A stretch of 64,000 nt of DNA from Reichenbachiella carrageenanivorans (GTDB taxonomy: Bacteria > Bacteroidota > Bacteroidia > Cytophagales > Cyclobacteriaceae): positions 870,001 through 934,000 of the forward strand of contig NZ_CP106735.1 in the NCBI RefSeq assembly GCF_025639805.1, read 5' to 3'. Of the stretch, positions 35,165 to 44,815 are shown piece by piece; the stretch's first letter is position 1; every line of letters begins with the position of its first letter. Position numbers and translations under genes: made by a program. Under the pieces are notes generated by a model. The model was not told where the DNA came from and ran no database searches. It was given only the letters and a program-made list of their open reading frames with translations.

Positions 35165-38033
35165 TTAAGATGATAATTCCTCCGCCAAAAACTTGGCTGT
35201 GTAACCCGCATTTATCTTCACCACTTGCTCTGGTGTACCCTCGGCTATGATCTGCCCTCCGCCATGGCCTCCTTCTGGACCTAGATCGATCACATGATCC
35301 GAGATCTTGATCACGTCGAGATTGTGTTCGATAATCATGACTGTATTGCCTTTTTCCACCAAAATATTGAGCACATTGAGTAGATGCTGTATGTCTTGGA
35401 AGTGCAAGCCTGTGGTAGGCTCGTCGAGCACATAAAACGTCTGGCCAGTATCTTTTTTCGACAGCTCTGTGGCCAATTTGACGCGCTGTGCCTCACCGCC
35501 CGACAAAGTGGTGGCATGCTGTCCCAGTGTGATATAACCCAACCCTACCTCTTTCAAAGTTTTAATTTTGCGTACAATTTTCGGCTGGTGCTCAAAAAAG
35601 TCTACGGCCTGCTCTACCGTCATGTCGAGCACGTCGGAGATCGACTTGCCTTTAAATCTTACTTCGAGCGTTTCGCGATTGTAGCGTTTGTCTTTACACG
35701 TTTCGCACGGCACGTACACATCTGGCAAAAAGTCCATTTCTACCAGCTTCATTCCCGCACCTTCACACGTCTCACATCTCCCACCCTTCACATTGAATGA
35801 AAACCGGCCAGGCTTGTAGCCTCTGATCTTAGACTCTGGCAACTGAGAAAACAATGCTCGAATATCTGTAAATACACCCGTATAAGTAGCTGGGTTCGAC
35901 CTCGGCGTTCTCCCAATAGGGGACTGATCCACTTCTATGATCTTATCCACCTCATCTGTACCTATTATGCTTTTATATGGCAAGGGGTCTTTCCTCGATC
36001 GGTAAAATTTCTTATTGAGAATGGGTACAAAAGTCTCATGAATCAACGAAGATTTCCCACTACCAGACACACCCGTCACACAGATCATTTTGCCTAAAGG
36101 CAAAATGAGATCCACATCTTTCAGGTTGTGACCAGTAGCACCCTTCAGCTCTATTTTTTTACCATTACCTTCTCTTCTTTTGTCTGGCACGGCTATCGTT
36201 AGCTGACCATTGAGGTAACCAGATGTAGTCGTTGGTTTTTTGACAAACTCGGCTGGAGTGCCTTCTGCAACCACCTGTCCGCCATGACGCCCAGCACCTG
36301 GCCCTATGTCTATGATATAGTCTGAGTCTAGCATCATGTCTTTGTCGTGCTCCACTACGATCACGGTATTACCCAAATCACGGAGGTCTTTTAGTGCTTT
36401 GATCAGCTTCACGTTGTCTCGCTGATGCAGGCCAATACTCGGCTCATCAAGGATGTACAACACACCTACTAACTGCGTTCCGATCTGAGTAGCCAACCTT
36501 ATCCGCTGCGCTTCTCCGCCAGACAAAGTCCGAAGTGGTCGGTTGAGTTCTAAGTAGTTTAGCCCCACATCCAACAGAAAACCCAATCGTTTTCGAATCT
36601 CCTTGAGGATTTCTACAGCGATCATATTCTGGCGCTCCGTCAATCGATCTTCTATGTCATGAAACCAGTCCGTCAAATCATTGATATTCAATCGAGCCAA
36701 TTCAGATATATTCTTATCTGCTATTTTGAAATGCAAAGATTCCTTTCTGAGCCTAGCACCATCGCACTCTGGACAAGTCGTGGTAGTGGTGAAATCCTTG
36801 ATCCATTTTTGAATTTTTTCAGTGCCGCTATCTTTCTGTTTTTCCAAGAAATTGGCAATCCCTTCAAACTCAGTATTCCACTCCGTGCCCTGGATATTTT
36901 TTGGAGCTGACGGCTACAGGCTCGTCTTCTCCATATAGCAGCACATCGAGCACAGCAGGTTTGATGTCCTTGATCGGAGTAGTCAGACTGTATTTGTGCC
37001 TTTTTAGGATGGCTTCAATTTTCTTGAATATCCAAATGTCTCTGAATTCGCCTAAAGGCAAAATAGCTCCTCTGCTGATGCTCAAAGTATCGTCTGGGAT
37101 GATATTTTCTTTTTCAATTTTCTCTATGACCCCCAGTCCGTTGCAGCATTGGCAAGCGCCATAGGGCGAGTTGAATGAAAAATTGTTGGGAGCGGGATCG
37201 TCGTAGGCCAGCCCCGACTTGGCATCCATCAGGTTTTTGGAGAAGTGATGCATCTCGCCTTGCTCATCCAAAATCATCATGATGCCTTTGCCTTGCTGTA
37301 TGGCCGTCTTGAGCGAAGCATTGATTCTGATCTTGTCTTTGTCTCGTACTTGCACTCGATCGATCACGATTTCTATGTCGTGCGTTTTGTATCGATCTAC
37401 TTGCATCTTGGGCACGAGGTCTTGCAGCTCGCCATCAATCCTAACTTTGGTATAACCCATCTTGGCGATCTGCACAAACAGCTCTCTGTAGTGACCCTTT
37501 CGACCTTTGACTACTGGTGCCAGAATAGAAATTTTTTGATCTTCGAAAAAAGACAATACATGAAAGAAGATCTGCTCTTCGGTCTGCTTTTCCATTTTCT
37601 CTCCTGTCACATAAGAGTAGGCGATACCTGCTCTAGCAAACAACAATCGCATAAAGTCATAAACCTCTGTAACTGTGCCTACCGTAGATCGTGGGTTTCT
37701 ACTGGTGGTCTTTTGTTCGATAGAAATGACAGGAGAAAGTCCGTTGATCTTGTCTACATCGGGTCGCTCCATGTCGCCCATAAAGCTACGCGCATAGGCA
37801 GAAAAGCTCTCCATATACCTACGCTGCCCCTCGGCATAGATGGTGTCGAAAGCCAACGAAGACTTACCACTCCCACTGATACCTGTGATCACAACCAGCT
37901 GATTGCGTTTAAATTTTACATCTATGTTTTTGAGATTGTGCTCGCGGGCGCCATATACTTCTATATAATCCGTATGCTCTCCTTCTAGCGAATCCAAAAT
38001 GGTGGGTTCTTCTACTTGTACTGCCTTTGCCAT
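35165..38033 (-). pseudogene. uvrA: Excinuclease ABC subunit A, split by a single-base frameshift
   Basis: UvrA recognises DNA damage and loads UvrB. The coding region reads in one frame from ATG 38033 to the stop at 36870 (387 residues) and in another frame from about 36889 to 35165 (568 residues). Reading one fewer C within CCC at 36888-36890 restores an uninterrupted protein of about 955 residues (YPG, then TEWNTEFEG). All UvrA motifs are intact: first Walker A GISGSGKS, zinc modules CQCC/CPEC and CETC/CETC, both LSGGEAQR signatures, and second Walker A GVSGSGKS. The first-half Walker A and its signature fall in different pieces, so neither piece should work. This is a recent mutation or a sequence error. 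The start overlaps the upstream stop as TAATG. Confidence 0.9.
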
Positions 38034-38974
38034 TATTCTCTTGCTGGTATTTTTACTTCAAATTTTTGGCCTTGCTTCACACGCATATCATACGTTCTGA
38101 TCCAAGGGTTGAGTCTTTTCAATTGGTAATAATTGGTACCATGCGCTTCGGCAAAATCGTTCCAATTGGCAATCGAGGCCTCTACTGTAATGTTTTCTAT
38201 AGGTTCGGGGGTATAAATTTCGTCTATCTCAAACCCATAAGCTGTAGGGTCTTCAAGCATATTTTTGAGTGCCAAAATTCTGAACACATACCTTGAGGGC
38301 TCCTCGGTCATTACCATGTCGTAGTAGGAAGTTGCACGCTGATTTTCTAGCACCTTAGCCACACCACTCATACCCATGTTGTACGAAGCAGCCACGAGTG
38401 CCCAGTCCCCAAATTTCTCATACGCCTTTTTCAAATATTTGATGGCAGCTTCTGTGGAACGAATAGGGTCGTAACGTTGATCCACTTCTTTGTTGACAAT
38501 CAAACCAAAATCTCCTGCTGTGCCCTTCATAATTTGCCAGAAACCTACGGCTTGGGCGGGCGAGACTACTTGCGCCAGTCCGCTTTCGGCTACTGCCAAG
38601 TATTTAAAATCCGTAGGCACGTCGTTGGCTGCTAGGATAGAGTCCAAAAGTGGCAACCAACGTTGGGCTCTTTTGATCAGTATGATGGAATTGGAATGCC
38701 AAAAGGCGTTGACTTGAAGTTCTCGATCCAACCGCTCTCTTACATCCATTCGGTCGAGCGGCACCGCTTCGCCAGCAAATGTCATGACTTCAGGTACGGG
38801 ATATCCTTTGATGGCATGATTGTTTTGCTTGATCTCCACCACAGGCTCTGGCTCAGATATAGCCACCGTCTGCACAGTAGTATCGAAATCTCTGGTAAAC
38901 ACACGATCAGCCACATAGATACCTACGCCTCCAATCAACAATCCCACTAAAAAATATTGGTGCTTTTTTAACAT
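38033..38974 (-). CDS. Lytic transglycosylase (SLT fold) with LysM-like C-terminus
   Basis: A murein lytic transglycosylase of 313 residues, starting at ATG 38974. An upstream Met at 39025 overlaps the next gene and gives an unlikely leader. One N-terminal transmembrane or signal helix (about 6-24) precedes the goose-type/SLT domain: catalytic Glu in LAVAESGLAQVVSPA, then AVGFWQIMKGTAGDFG, and AASYNMGMSGV. The last 55 residues (ANWNDFAEAHGTNYYQLK) look like a LysM peptidoglycan-binding repeat. It should cleave glycan strands in the periplasm. Its stop overlaps the uvrA start by one base, so expression of both is linked. Confidence 0.9.
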   Translation of the reverse strand: MLKKHQYFLVGLLIGGVGIYVADRVFTRDFDTTVQTVAISEPEPVVEIKQNNHAIKGYPVPEVMTFAGEAVPLDRMDVRERLDRELQVNAFWHSNSIILIKRAQRWLPLLDSILAANDVPTDFKYLAVAESGLAQVVSPAQAVGFWQIMKGTAGDFGLIVNKEVDQRYDPIRSTEAAIKYLKKAYEKFGDWALVAASYNMGMSGVAKVLENQRATSYYDMVMTEEPSRYVFRILALKNMLEDPTAYGFEIDEIYTPEPIENITVEASIANWNDFAEAHGTNYYQLKRLNPWIRTYDMRVKQGQKFEVKIPARE

Positions 38975-38981
38975 GCTGTGT

Positions 38982-39707
38982 TTAGAAGTTCGGAGACAAT
39001 TTGTATTGATCGTAAAAATCGTCAATAACAGCTACAGCCTCAGATTCGGTTTCTACCAAATGGAATAACTTCATGTCCTCTGCGTTGATGTTTTTCTCTT
39101 TGACCAATACCTCTTGGAGCCAATCTACCAATCCGCCCCAGTAGTCCTTGCCCACCAATACGATAGGAAATTTTTCTATCTTATTGGTTTGAATCAAGGT
39201 TAGTGCTTCAAACATTTCATCCAACGTACCAAATCCGCCTGGCATCACGATGAAGCCCTGTGAATAACGCACAAACATGACTTTTCTCACAAAGAAATAA
39301 TCGAAATTGATCAACTTTTCTGGGTCTATGTAGATGTTGTTGTTTTGCTCGAATGGCAAATCGATATTCAACCCCACAGACTTACCATTTTCACTACGAG
39401 CGCCCTTATTGCCCGCTTCCATGATACCAGGACCTCCACCCGTAATCACGCCATATCCATGACGGACCAACTTGGCTGCGATCTCCTCGGCCATTTGATA
39501 ATACTTGTGATCGGGCTGTGTTCTAGCCGATCCAAAAATGGATACACAAGGGCCAATTTTAGCCAGTTTTTCGAAGCCTTCTACAAACTCCGACATGACC
39601 TTGAAGATCACCCATGAGTCTGCACTTTTAATTTCATTCCAATTTCGATTTTTAAAGGCTTTTTTTATTTTTTCAACATGTGCTTTTTTCTTAGATCCGT
39701 CTCCCAT
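38982..39707 (-). CDS. LOG family protein (TIGR00730; nucleoside 5'-monophosphate phosphoribohydrolase-like)
   Basis: A cytosolic Rossmann-fold protein of 241 residues related to LOG/YgdH enzymes that release bases from nucleoside monophosphates (plant cytokinin activation). The family motif PGGFGTLDE (near 155) is intact, and the nucleotide-binding GGGPGIMEAGNKGA is present. CVSIFGSARTQPD marks the N-terminal strand. The bacterial substrate is usually a purine monophosphate. A good promoter (TTG, 20 nt, TACCTTTG) lies about 60 nt upstream, and the lytic transglycosylase follows after 7 nt. Confidence 0.9.
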   Translation of the reverse strand: MGDGSKKKAHVEKIKKAFKNRNWNEIKSADSWVIFKVMSEFVEGFEKLAKIGPCVSIFGSARTQPDHKYYQMAEEIAAKLVRHGYGVITGGGPGIMEAGNKGARSENGKSVGLNIDLPFEQNNNIYIDPEKLINFDYFFVRKVMFVRYSQGFIVMPGGFGTLDEMFEALTLIQTNKIEKFPIVLVGKDYWGGLVDWLQEVLVKEKNINAEDMKLFHLVETESEAVAVIDDFYDQYKLSPNF

Positions 39708-39764
39708 CTTATTTCTTATTCGTTGGTTATTAAATATTTATGGTTTCAAAAAATGCCAAGCCGG

Positions 39765-39795
39765 CAAAGGTAGAGATAATTGGCCAAAGCCTCAA
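39765..39795 (-). promoter_or_regulatory. Bacteroidota-type promoter for the LOG/transglycosylase/uvrA run
   Basis: On the minus strand, TTG (39795-39793) is followed after 20 nt by TACCTTTG (39772-39765). This is an exact match to TAnnTTTG. It begins within the last codons of the TIGR01777 gene and would start RNA roughly 50 nt before the LOG gene ATG. Confidence 0.6.
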
Positions 39796-40700
39796 TCCTG
39801 ACTTAACAATTCGCTAAGCGACTCCTTCACTAACTGGTGTTTAAATTGATAACCTGAATTTTGAAGTTTTGTACATGATACTTTATGCCCTTGTAGAAGC
39901 ACCGCAGACATCTCGCCCAGCAAACCTCTGAAGATAAATGCTGGCACATTGGGTAGCCACAATGGGCGCTCAATAGCTCTCGCTATCAAACGAGTCAGTT
40001 CGTCATTAGTTACGGGGAAAGGTGCCACCAAATTGAAAGCCCCTGATAGCTCTTGCTGCTCGATCAAGTGTCCTACAGCTCCACACCAATCTTGCCAATG
40101 AATCCAATTGATATACTGCTGTCCAGACCCCAAAGCTGCACCTGCATAATAGCGAACAGGTAGCAACATCTTTGGGAACGCACCCCCAGCACCATCTAGC
40201 ACCAACCCTGTACGCAACCGAACCACTCGCATACCTAGTGCAGAAAAACGATCGGCCTCCGTCTCCCATTGAACACATACCTGTGCCAGAAAATCGGTTC
40301 CTGATCGATCCTCCTCATCCGACACATATTCAAAATCTCTAAAGCCATAATAACCAGTAGCCGATGCACAAAGCAGCGCTTTGGGTTTCTTCTCCATTTT
40401 TTCAATGGCGTCGTAGAGCAATCGGGTAGAAAGTATCCTGCTGTCTACGATCTCTTTTTTTCGAGCATCCGTCCAGCGACCTTCGGCTATATTGGCTCCA
40501 GCCAAATGGATAACCACCTCCACTCCATCCAAGGCTCTGGGGTCTATGTATCCATTCTGCAAGCTCCATTTGTACTGCGGCGACTCTGCCGAAAGTTGTT
40601 CGGTACGGCTTACGAGCCTCGGGAGCATACCCAACGACCGTAAGTACCCCACCAGTCGCTGTCCAATTAATCCTGTGCCTCCCGTGACTAATACATGCAT
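39792..40700 (-). CDS. TIGR01777 family NAD(P)-dependent epimerase/oxidoreductase
   Basis: An extended short-chain dehydrogenase-like protein of 302 residues. The nucleotide-binding TGGTGLIGQRL is at the N-terminus, VVIHLAGANIAEGRW follows, and SATGYYGF replaces the usual catalytic region. The C-terminal DUF1731-like segment is present (for example GALGSGQQYINWIHWQDW and LQGHKVSCTKLQNSGYQF). The E. coli relative is YfcH; the reaction is unknown. I use ATG 40700, three codons after a weak TTG at 40709. It has no membrane segment. The promoter of the next gene overlaps its 3' end. Confidence 0.9.
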   Translation of the reverse strand: MHVLVTGGTGLIGQRLVGYLRSLGMLPRLVSRTEQLSAESPQYKWSLQNGYIDPRALDGVEVVIHLAGANIAEGRWTDARKKEIVDSRILSTRLLYDAIEKMEKKPKALLCASATGYYGFRDFEYVSDEEDRSGTDFLAQVCVQWETEADRFSALGMRVVRLRTGLVLDGAGGAFPKMLLPVRYYAGAALGSGQQYINWIHWQDWCGAVGHLIEQQELSGAFNLVAPFPVTNDELTRLIARAIERPLWLPNVPAFIFRGLLGEMSAVLLQGHKVSCTKLQNSGYQFKHQLVKESLSELLSQD

Positions 40701-40795
40701 TCTAATCAAATTTTAATGTTGAAAAAAGCGTCAGAAACTGACCCTTTTAAAGTTATTGACTATTTTAGAATTTAGTCGAAACCAAACACCAGTTA

Positions 40796-42739
40796 ATGAA
40801 CTTTTCTTTTGAGTCATATCAGCAACTCATCGTACTGAGTCTAGGGTTTGCTGTGATTTGTATAGCAGCATCTCGCATTGCACCCCTCTTCCAGAGGGTT
40901 AATTTGCCTATCATCACTGGTTTTTTGGCCACTGGTGTTTTAGCAGGGCCTTATATTTTGGATTTGGTACCCAAGGAATCTTCGCACCAGCTCAATTTTA
41001 TCAATGAAATTGCGTTGGCATTCATTGCCTTTGCTGCAGGCTCTGAGTTATACTTGAGGGAACTGCGTTCACGGTTCAAAAGCATCAAATGGAATACCAT
41101 TAGTCAACTGGTCGCTACTTTTGGTTTTGGAGGTCTCTCGGTTTTCTTTCTGTCTGACCTGATCCCATTTATTGCAGATACAGACTTCAGCACCCGGTTG
41201 AGTGTTTCGCTATTAGCTGGTGCTATATTCGTAGCACGGTCTCCTACTAGTGCCATTGCCATCATCAACGAGCTACGTGCCAAAGGGCCTTTGACACAAA
41301 CAGTATTGGGTGTAACCGTACTGACCGATTTTTTCGTCATCATTCTTTTTGCGGTGGCCATGTCATTCGCGGTTAGCTTATCTGGTGGAGATCATTTCAA
41401 CTACATCAGTATTATCTTCCTCTTGGTTGAAATTTCCGTGTCTTTAGGCATAGGATTTCTACTAGGCAAAGTACTCAATATCGTTATCTCGTTTCGAATC
41501 AGACGCTATGTCAAATCTATCCTCATTGTTGCATTGGGCTATTCGGTATATATAATAAAACTCTACATACAAGATATCTCAACCGGGTTTATGTCTCATG
41601 CCTTTACCATCGAGCCGTTGATTATCTGTATCATAGCGAGTTTTTATGTGGCCAATTACACCAAAAACCGACCTGAGTTTCTATCCATTCTGGACAAAAC
41701 TTTTCCGCTGATCTATGCAGCCTTTTTTACTTTGACTGGGGCTTCCCTTTCGCTATATGCGCTCATGGACGCTTCTTTGATTGCTTTACTTTTTTTCTTC
41801 ATCAGGTTGTTGTCCATCATGGCAGGCAATTACTTTGGAGGAGTGATGGCAAAAGATCCATGGCCACAAATCCATGTAGGTTGGATGCCATATGTCACTC
41901 AAGCTGGAGTAGCACTAGGGTTGACTGCCGTGGTTTCCAATGAATTTCCTTCTTTTGGGCCCGACTTTGCAGCCTTCATCATAGCCATAGTCGTGATCAA
42001 TGAGATCGTAGGGCCGCCACTGTTTAAATACGCAATCACCAAAGCGGGTGAAAATCGTAACAAAGGATCATTCAAATTCGATGGCGTACGAGATGCTATT
42101 ATTTTTGGCTATGAATCTCAAAGCGTTTCTTTGGCTCGCCAACTCATGAACAATGGATGGCAAGTTCAAATCGTGACTCGCAAAAAACCCAAAGAAATAG
42201 AAGTGCCTGATGGCATTGTCTTAAGACATATCGAACAAGTGGATCTCGATACACTTAAAGCCATGAATGCCGATAAGTCAGAGGCCATTGTATGTCTCAT
42301 GTCCGACCGAAGAAACCTAGAAGCCTGTGAATTGGCTTACAAGCATTTTGGCACACCAGACATGATTGTCAGGCTTGGTGATCGTTCGTATTATGATAAA
42401 TTTTTGGCTCTGGGGGTCAGAGTGGTAGACCCGTCTACAGCAATTGTCAGTTTGCTCGATCACTACGTCCGATCACCTCAAGCCACTTCTCTCCTATTGG
42501 GAATGCAGCCAGGTCAGGACACCAGAGACCTGGAGCTACAGGATCAAAGTTTGCACGGCATCACGCTACGCGATCTCAGGTTACCATCAGATGTACTGAT
42601 TCTATCTATTCACCGTGGGGGGCAAATGATTATTTCCCACGGCTTCACGCGATTAAGAGTAGGTGATGTAGTGACTTTCGTAGGGTCTACAGAGAGCTTA
42701 GATGTAATGCAGTTAAAATTTGATAACTACTCTTCGTAA
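40796..42739 (+). CDS. CPA2-family cation:proton antiporter with TrkA/RCK domains
   Basis: A 647-residue transporter. An N-terminal exchanger domain of about 12 helices (1-415) resembles Kef/CPA2 proteins; LARSPTS-like ARSPTSAIAII and LTGASLSLYAL are typical segments. It is followed by a TrkA-N/RCK domain (about 435-555; REL-type DAIIFGYESQSVSLARQL) and a TrkA-C domain (about 565-645). RCK domains bind nucleotides or cyclic di-nucleotides to gate transport. Likely substrates are potassium or sodium against protons. The 3' end overlaps cysS on the other strand by 13 bases. There is no obvious partner subunit nearby. Confidence 0.9.
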   Translation: MNFSFESYQQLIVLSLGFAVICIAASRIAPLFQRVNLPIITGFLATGVLAGPYILDLVPKESSHQLNFINEIALAFIAFAAGSELYLRELRSRFKSIKWNTISQLVATFGFGGLSVFFLSDLIPFIADTDFSTRLSVSLLAGAIFVARSPTSAIAIINELRAKGPLTQTVLGVTVLTDFFVIILFAVAMSFAVSLSGGDHFNYISIIFLLVEISVSLGIGFLLGKVLNIVISFRIRRYVKSILIVALGYSVYIIKLYIQDISTGFMSHAFTIEPLIICIIASFYVANYTKNRPEFLSILDKTFPLIYAAFFTLTGASLSLYALMDASLIALLFFFIRLLSIMAGNYFGGVMAKDPWPQIHVGWMPYVTQAGVALGLTAVVSNEFPSFGPDFAAFIIAIVVINEIVGPPLFKYAITKAGENRNKGSFKFDGVRDAIIFGYESQSVSLARQLMNNGWQVQIVTRKKPKEIEVPDGIVLRHIEQVDLDTLKAMNADKSEAIVCLMSDRRNLEACELAYKHFGTPDMIVRLGDRSYYDKFLALGVRVVDPSTAIVSLLDHYVRSPQATSLLLGMQPGQDTRDLELQDQSLHGITLRDLRLPSDVLILSIHRGGQMIISHGFTRLRVGDVVTFVGSTESLDVMQLKFDNYSS

Positions 42740-44217
42740 GCCCAGTCGATGCCCGTCTTCATGTCTTTGAGCACTACACCTTGTGCTTTTAGGCTATTTC
42801 GGATTTCATCTACTTTGCCGTAGTCCTTAGCTTCTTTAGCTTCTTTGTATATCGTCAGTAGTACACTGATTAGGCCATCGGCATCTACATTATTTTCTTC
42901 TTTTAGCCCCAAAACATCCAAGATAAAGCCTTCAAATGTTTCCTTCATTCGGATGAATGTGTCGGTACCAATTTCAGCGATACTCAAAGCACCAGTATGA
43001 ATGGAGTTTATTTTTTTCAAGAGATTGAATAAATGGCCAATAGTCAATGCCGTATTAAAATCGTCGTTCATGGCACGGTAGCAATTGTCGCAAAGACTGT
43101 TGATCTGCTGAATTGCCTTTTCATTTGGATCAGCGGCAACAATGCCTTCAGCTGACATACTCCTTAATGTTTTTAGCCCGTTCATCAATTTGCGGTAGCC
43201 CTTTTGTGCTGCGCCCAAGGCTTCATTGGAAAAGTCCAAAGTACTCGCATAATGAGATTGCAGCATGAAAAACTTAGTAGTCATTGGACTATACGCCTTG
43301 TCTAAGAGAGGATGGTCTCCTGCAAATAACTCTCTTGGCAAAAAGGAATTACCTAGAGACTTGCTCATTTTTTGCCCATTCACGGTAAGCATATTGGTAT
43401 GAATCCAATATTTCACAGGATCTGTACCATGTGCCCCTACCGACTGTGCCAATTCACATTCGTGGTGCGGAAATTTCAAGTCCATCCCTCCACCATGAAT
43501 GTCAAACGTTTGACCTAAATATTTTTTGCCCATTACGGTGCACTCCAAATGCCAACCAGGAAAACCTGCCCCCCATGGTGAATTCCACCGCATGATATGC
43601 TCTGGCGATGCATTTTTCCATAAGGCAAAATCCACAGGATTCCGTTTTTCTTCTTGTCCGTCGAGTGTGCGAGTATTGGATAGTAGCTCTTCTATTTTTC
43701 GACCCGAAAGTTTGCCGTAGTCATTATCTTTTTGATAAGCATTTACATCAAAATAAACCGACCCTTCTACCTCGTAAGCCAGTCCTTTTTCTATCAAAAG
43801 CTCAATCATTTCGATCTGCTCTAAGATATGTCCTGTTGCCGACGGTTCTATACTCGGAGGCAAGGTATTGAACATGGCCATGACCTGATGAAAATCCTGC
43901 GTATAGCGCTGCACGACCTCCATCGGCTCTAGGTTTTCGAGTTTTGCTTTTTTACCAATTTTATCTTCGCCTTCATCTTCGTCATTGACCAAATGCCCTA
44001 CATCCGTAATGTTTCGTACGTATCTGACCTTATACCCAAGGTGCATCAAGTATCTGAAAATCACATCAAAACTCAAAAAAGTACGGACGTTACCCAAATG
44101 CACATCGCTATAGACCGTAGGCCCGCAGACATACATCCCCACATGAGGTGCATGGATAGGCTCGAATAATTCCTTTTTCCCTGAAAGGGAGTTATTGATA
44201 CGAAGATCTTTCAGCAT
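42727..44217 (-). CDS. cysS: Cysteinyl-tRNA synthetase
   Basis: CysRS charges tRNA-Cys. I start at ATG 44217, giving 496 residues; an upstream Met at 44268 adds an unlikely leader. Class I motifs are present: VCGPTVYSDVHLGN (the HIGH-like motif) and the KMSKS loop GQKMSKSLGN. Zinc ligands include the Cys of VCGPT, and GWHLECTVM with the HHECE segment (FPHHECELAQS). The DALR anticodon-binding helical domain is at the C-terminus. It is convergent with the antiporter gene and follows osmC by about 60 nt. Confidence 0.96.
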   Translation of the reverse strand: MLKDLRINNSLSGKKELFEPIHAPHVGMYVCGPTVYSDVHLGNVRTFLSFDVIFRYLMHLGYKVRYVRNITDVGHLVNDEDEGEDKIGKKAKLENLEPMEVVQRYTQDFHQVMAMFNTLPPSIEPSATGHILEQIEMIELLIEKGLAYEVEGSVYFDVNAYQKDNDYGKLSGRKIEELLSNTRTLDGQEEKRNPVDFALWKNASPEHIMRWNSPWGAGFPGWHLECTVMGKKYLGQTFDIHGGGMDLKFPHHECELAQSVGAHGTDPVKYWIHTNMLTVNGQKMSKSLGNSFLPRELFAGDHPLLDKAYSPMTTKFFMLQSHYASTLDFSNEALGAAQKGYRKLMNGLKTLRSMSAEGIVAADPNEKAIQQINSLCDNCYRAMNDDFNTALTIGHLFNLLKKINSIHTGALSIAEIGTDTFIRMKETFEGFILDVLGLKEENNVDADGLISVLLTIYKEAKEAKDYGKVDEIRNSLKAQGVVLKDMKTGIDWAYEE

Positions 44218-44277
44218 GGATGATGGTTTTAATGACAATGAAAACTGGGTTATACGGTGTCGCCCCAAAAAAGGTGA

Positions 44278-44685
44278 TTATTTCAGGTTGAAAGTTACTT
44301 CTAATTTAATATCTGGGTGAATGCTAAGAGCAACTGGACAAGTTTTTGCCGCATTGATAAGCATCGTTTTTTGTTTATCGCTCAAGTCTAATTTAGGCCA
44401 ATTGAAATTAACATGAATTTCGGACACCTTTCTTGGCTGTGCGGACATTACCTTGGTGATATCTGTAGTGAGCCCTTCCATGGCAATGTGCTCTCGGTCG
44501 GCAACTTGCCCCATGATGGTCATCATGCAAGCACTCAATGAGAAAGACATAAGATCCGTCGGGGAAAAGGCTTCACCCTTTCCCATATTGTCCACAGGTG
44601 CATCAGTAATGATCTTATTTCCAGACGGGAGATGAGTGCCTTCGGTACGAAGGTTACCCAGATATTCATTTTTTAAGGTGCCCAT
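44278..44685 (-). CDS. OsmC family peroxiredoxin-like protein
   Basis: A 135-residue OsmC/Ohr-type protein that typically reduces organic hydroperoxides with a Cys pair. Both cysteines are present: one in LSACMMTIMGQ and one in AAKTCPVALSIHPD. The domain starts at LRTEGTHLPSGNKIITD, and FSPTDLMSFSLSACM is the usual active-site helix. Between strict Ohr and YhfA-like subgroups I cannot choose firmly. A plausible promoter lies 33-64 nt upstream. Confidence 0.88.
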   Translation of the reverse strand: MGTLKNEYLGNLRTEGTHLPSGNKIITDAPVDNMGKGEAFSPTDLMSFSLSACMMTIMGQVADREHIAMEGLTTDITKVMSAQPRKVSEIHVNFNWPKLDLSDKQKTMLINAAKTCPVALSIHPDIKLEVTFNLK

Positions 44686-44717
44686 TAAACTTTAGATTTT
44701 GAAAAAACGTTATTTTG

Positions 44718-44749
44718 CAAAGCTTAAGCACCTGCGCTTCAAATCAAAA
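44718..44749 (-). promoter_or_regulatory. Putative promoter of osmC
   Basis: On the minus strand, TTTTG (44749-44745) is followed after 19 nt by AAGCTTTG (44725-44718), which differs from TAnnTTTG at the first base. The spacing and distance to the ATG (about 33 nt) fit a Bacteroidota promoter. Confidence 0.4.
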
Positions 44750-44815
44750 GTTATCAGAATTTTATTTTGTTGAGATAATGTAATAAGTAAGTGGAGTTGT
44801 TAGATTTATAAGAAT

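Noticed and set aside
36870..36900. Programmed ribosomal frameshift in uvrA.
   Set aside because: There is no slippery heptamer, no nearby stable hairpin, and UvrA is not known to be frameshifted; mutation or error fits better.
37245..37988. A 247-residue frame antisense to uvrA.
   Set aside because: It lies wholly within conserved uvrA sequence on the other strand; composition is typical of a shadow frame.
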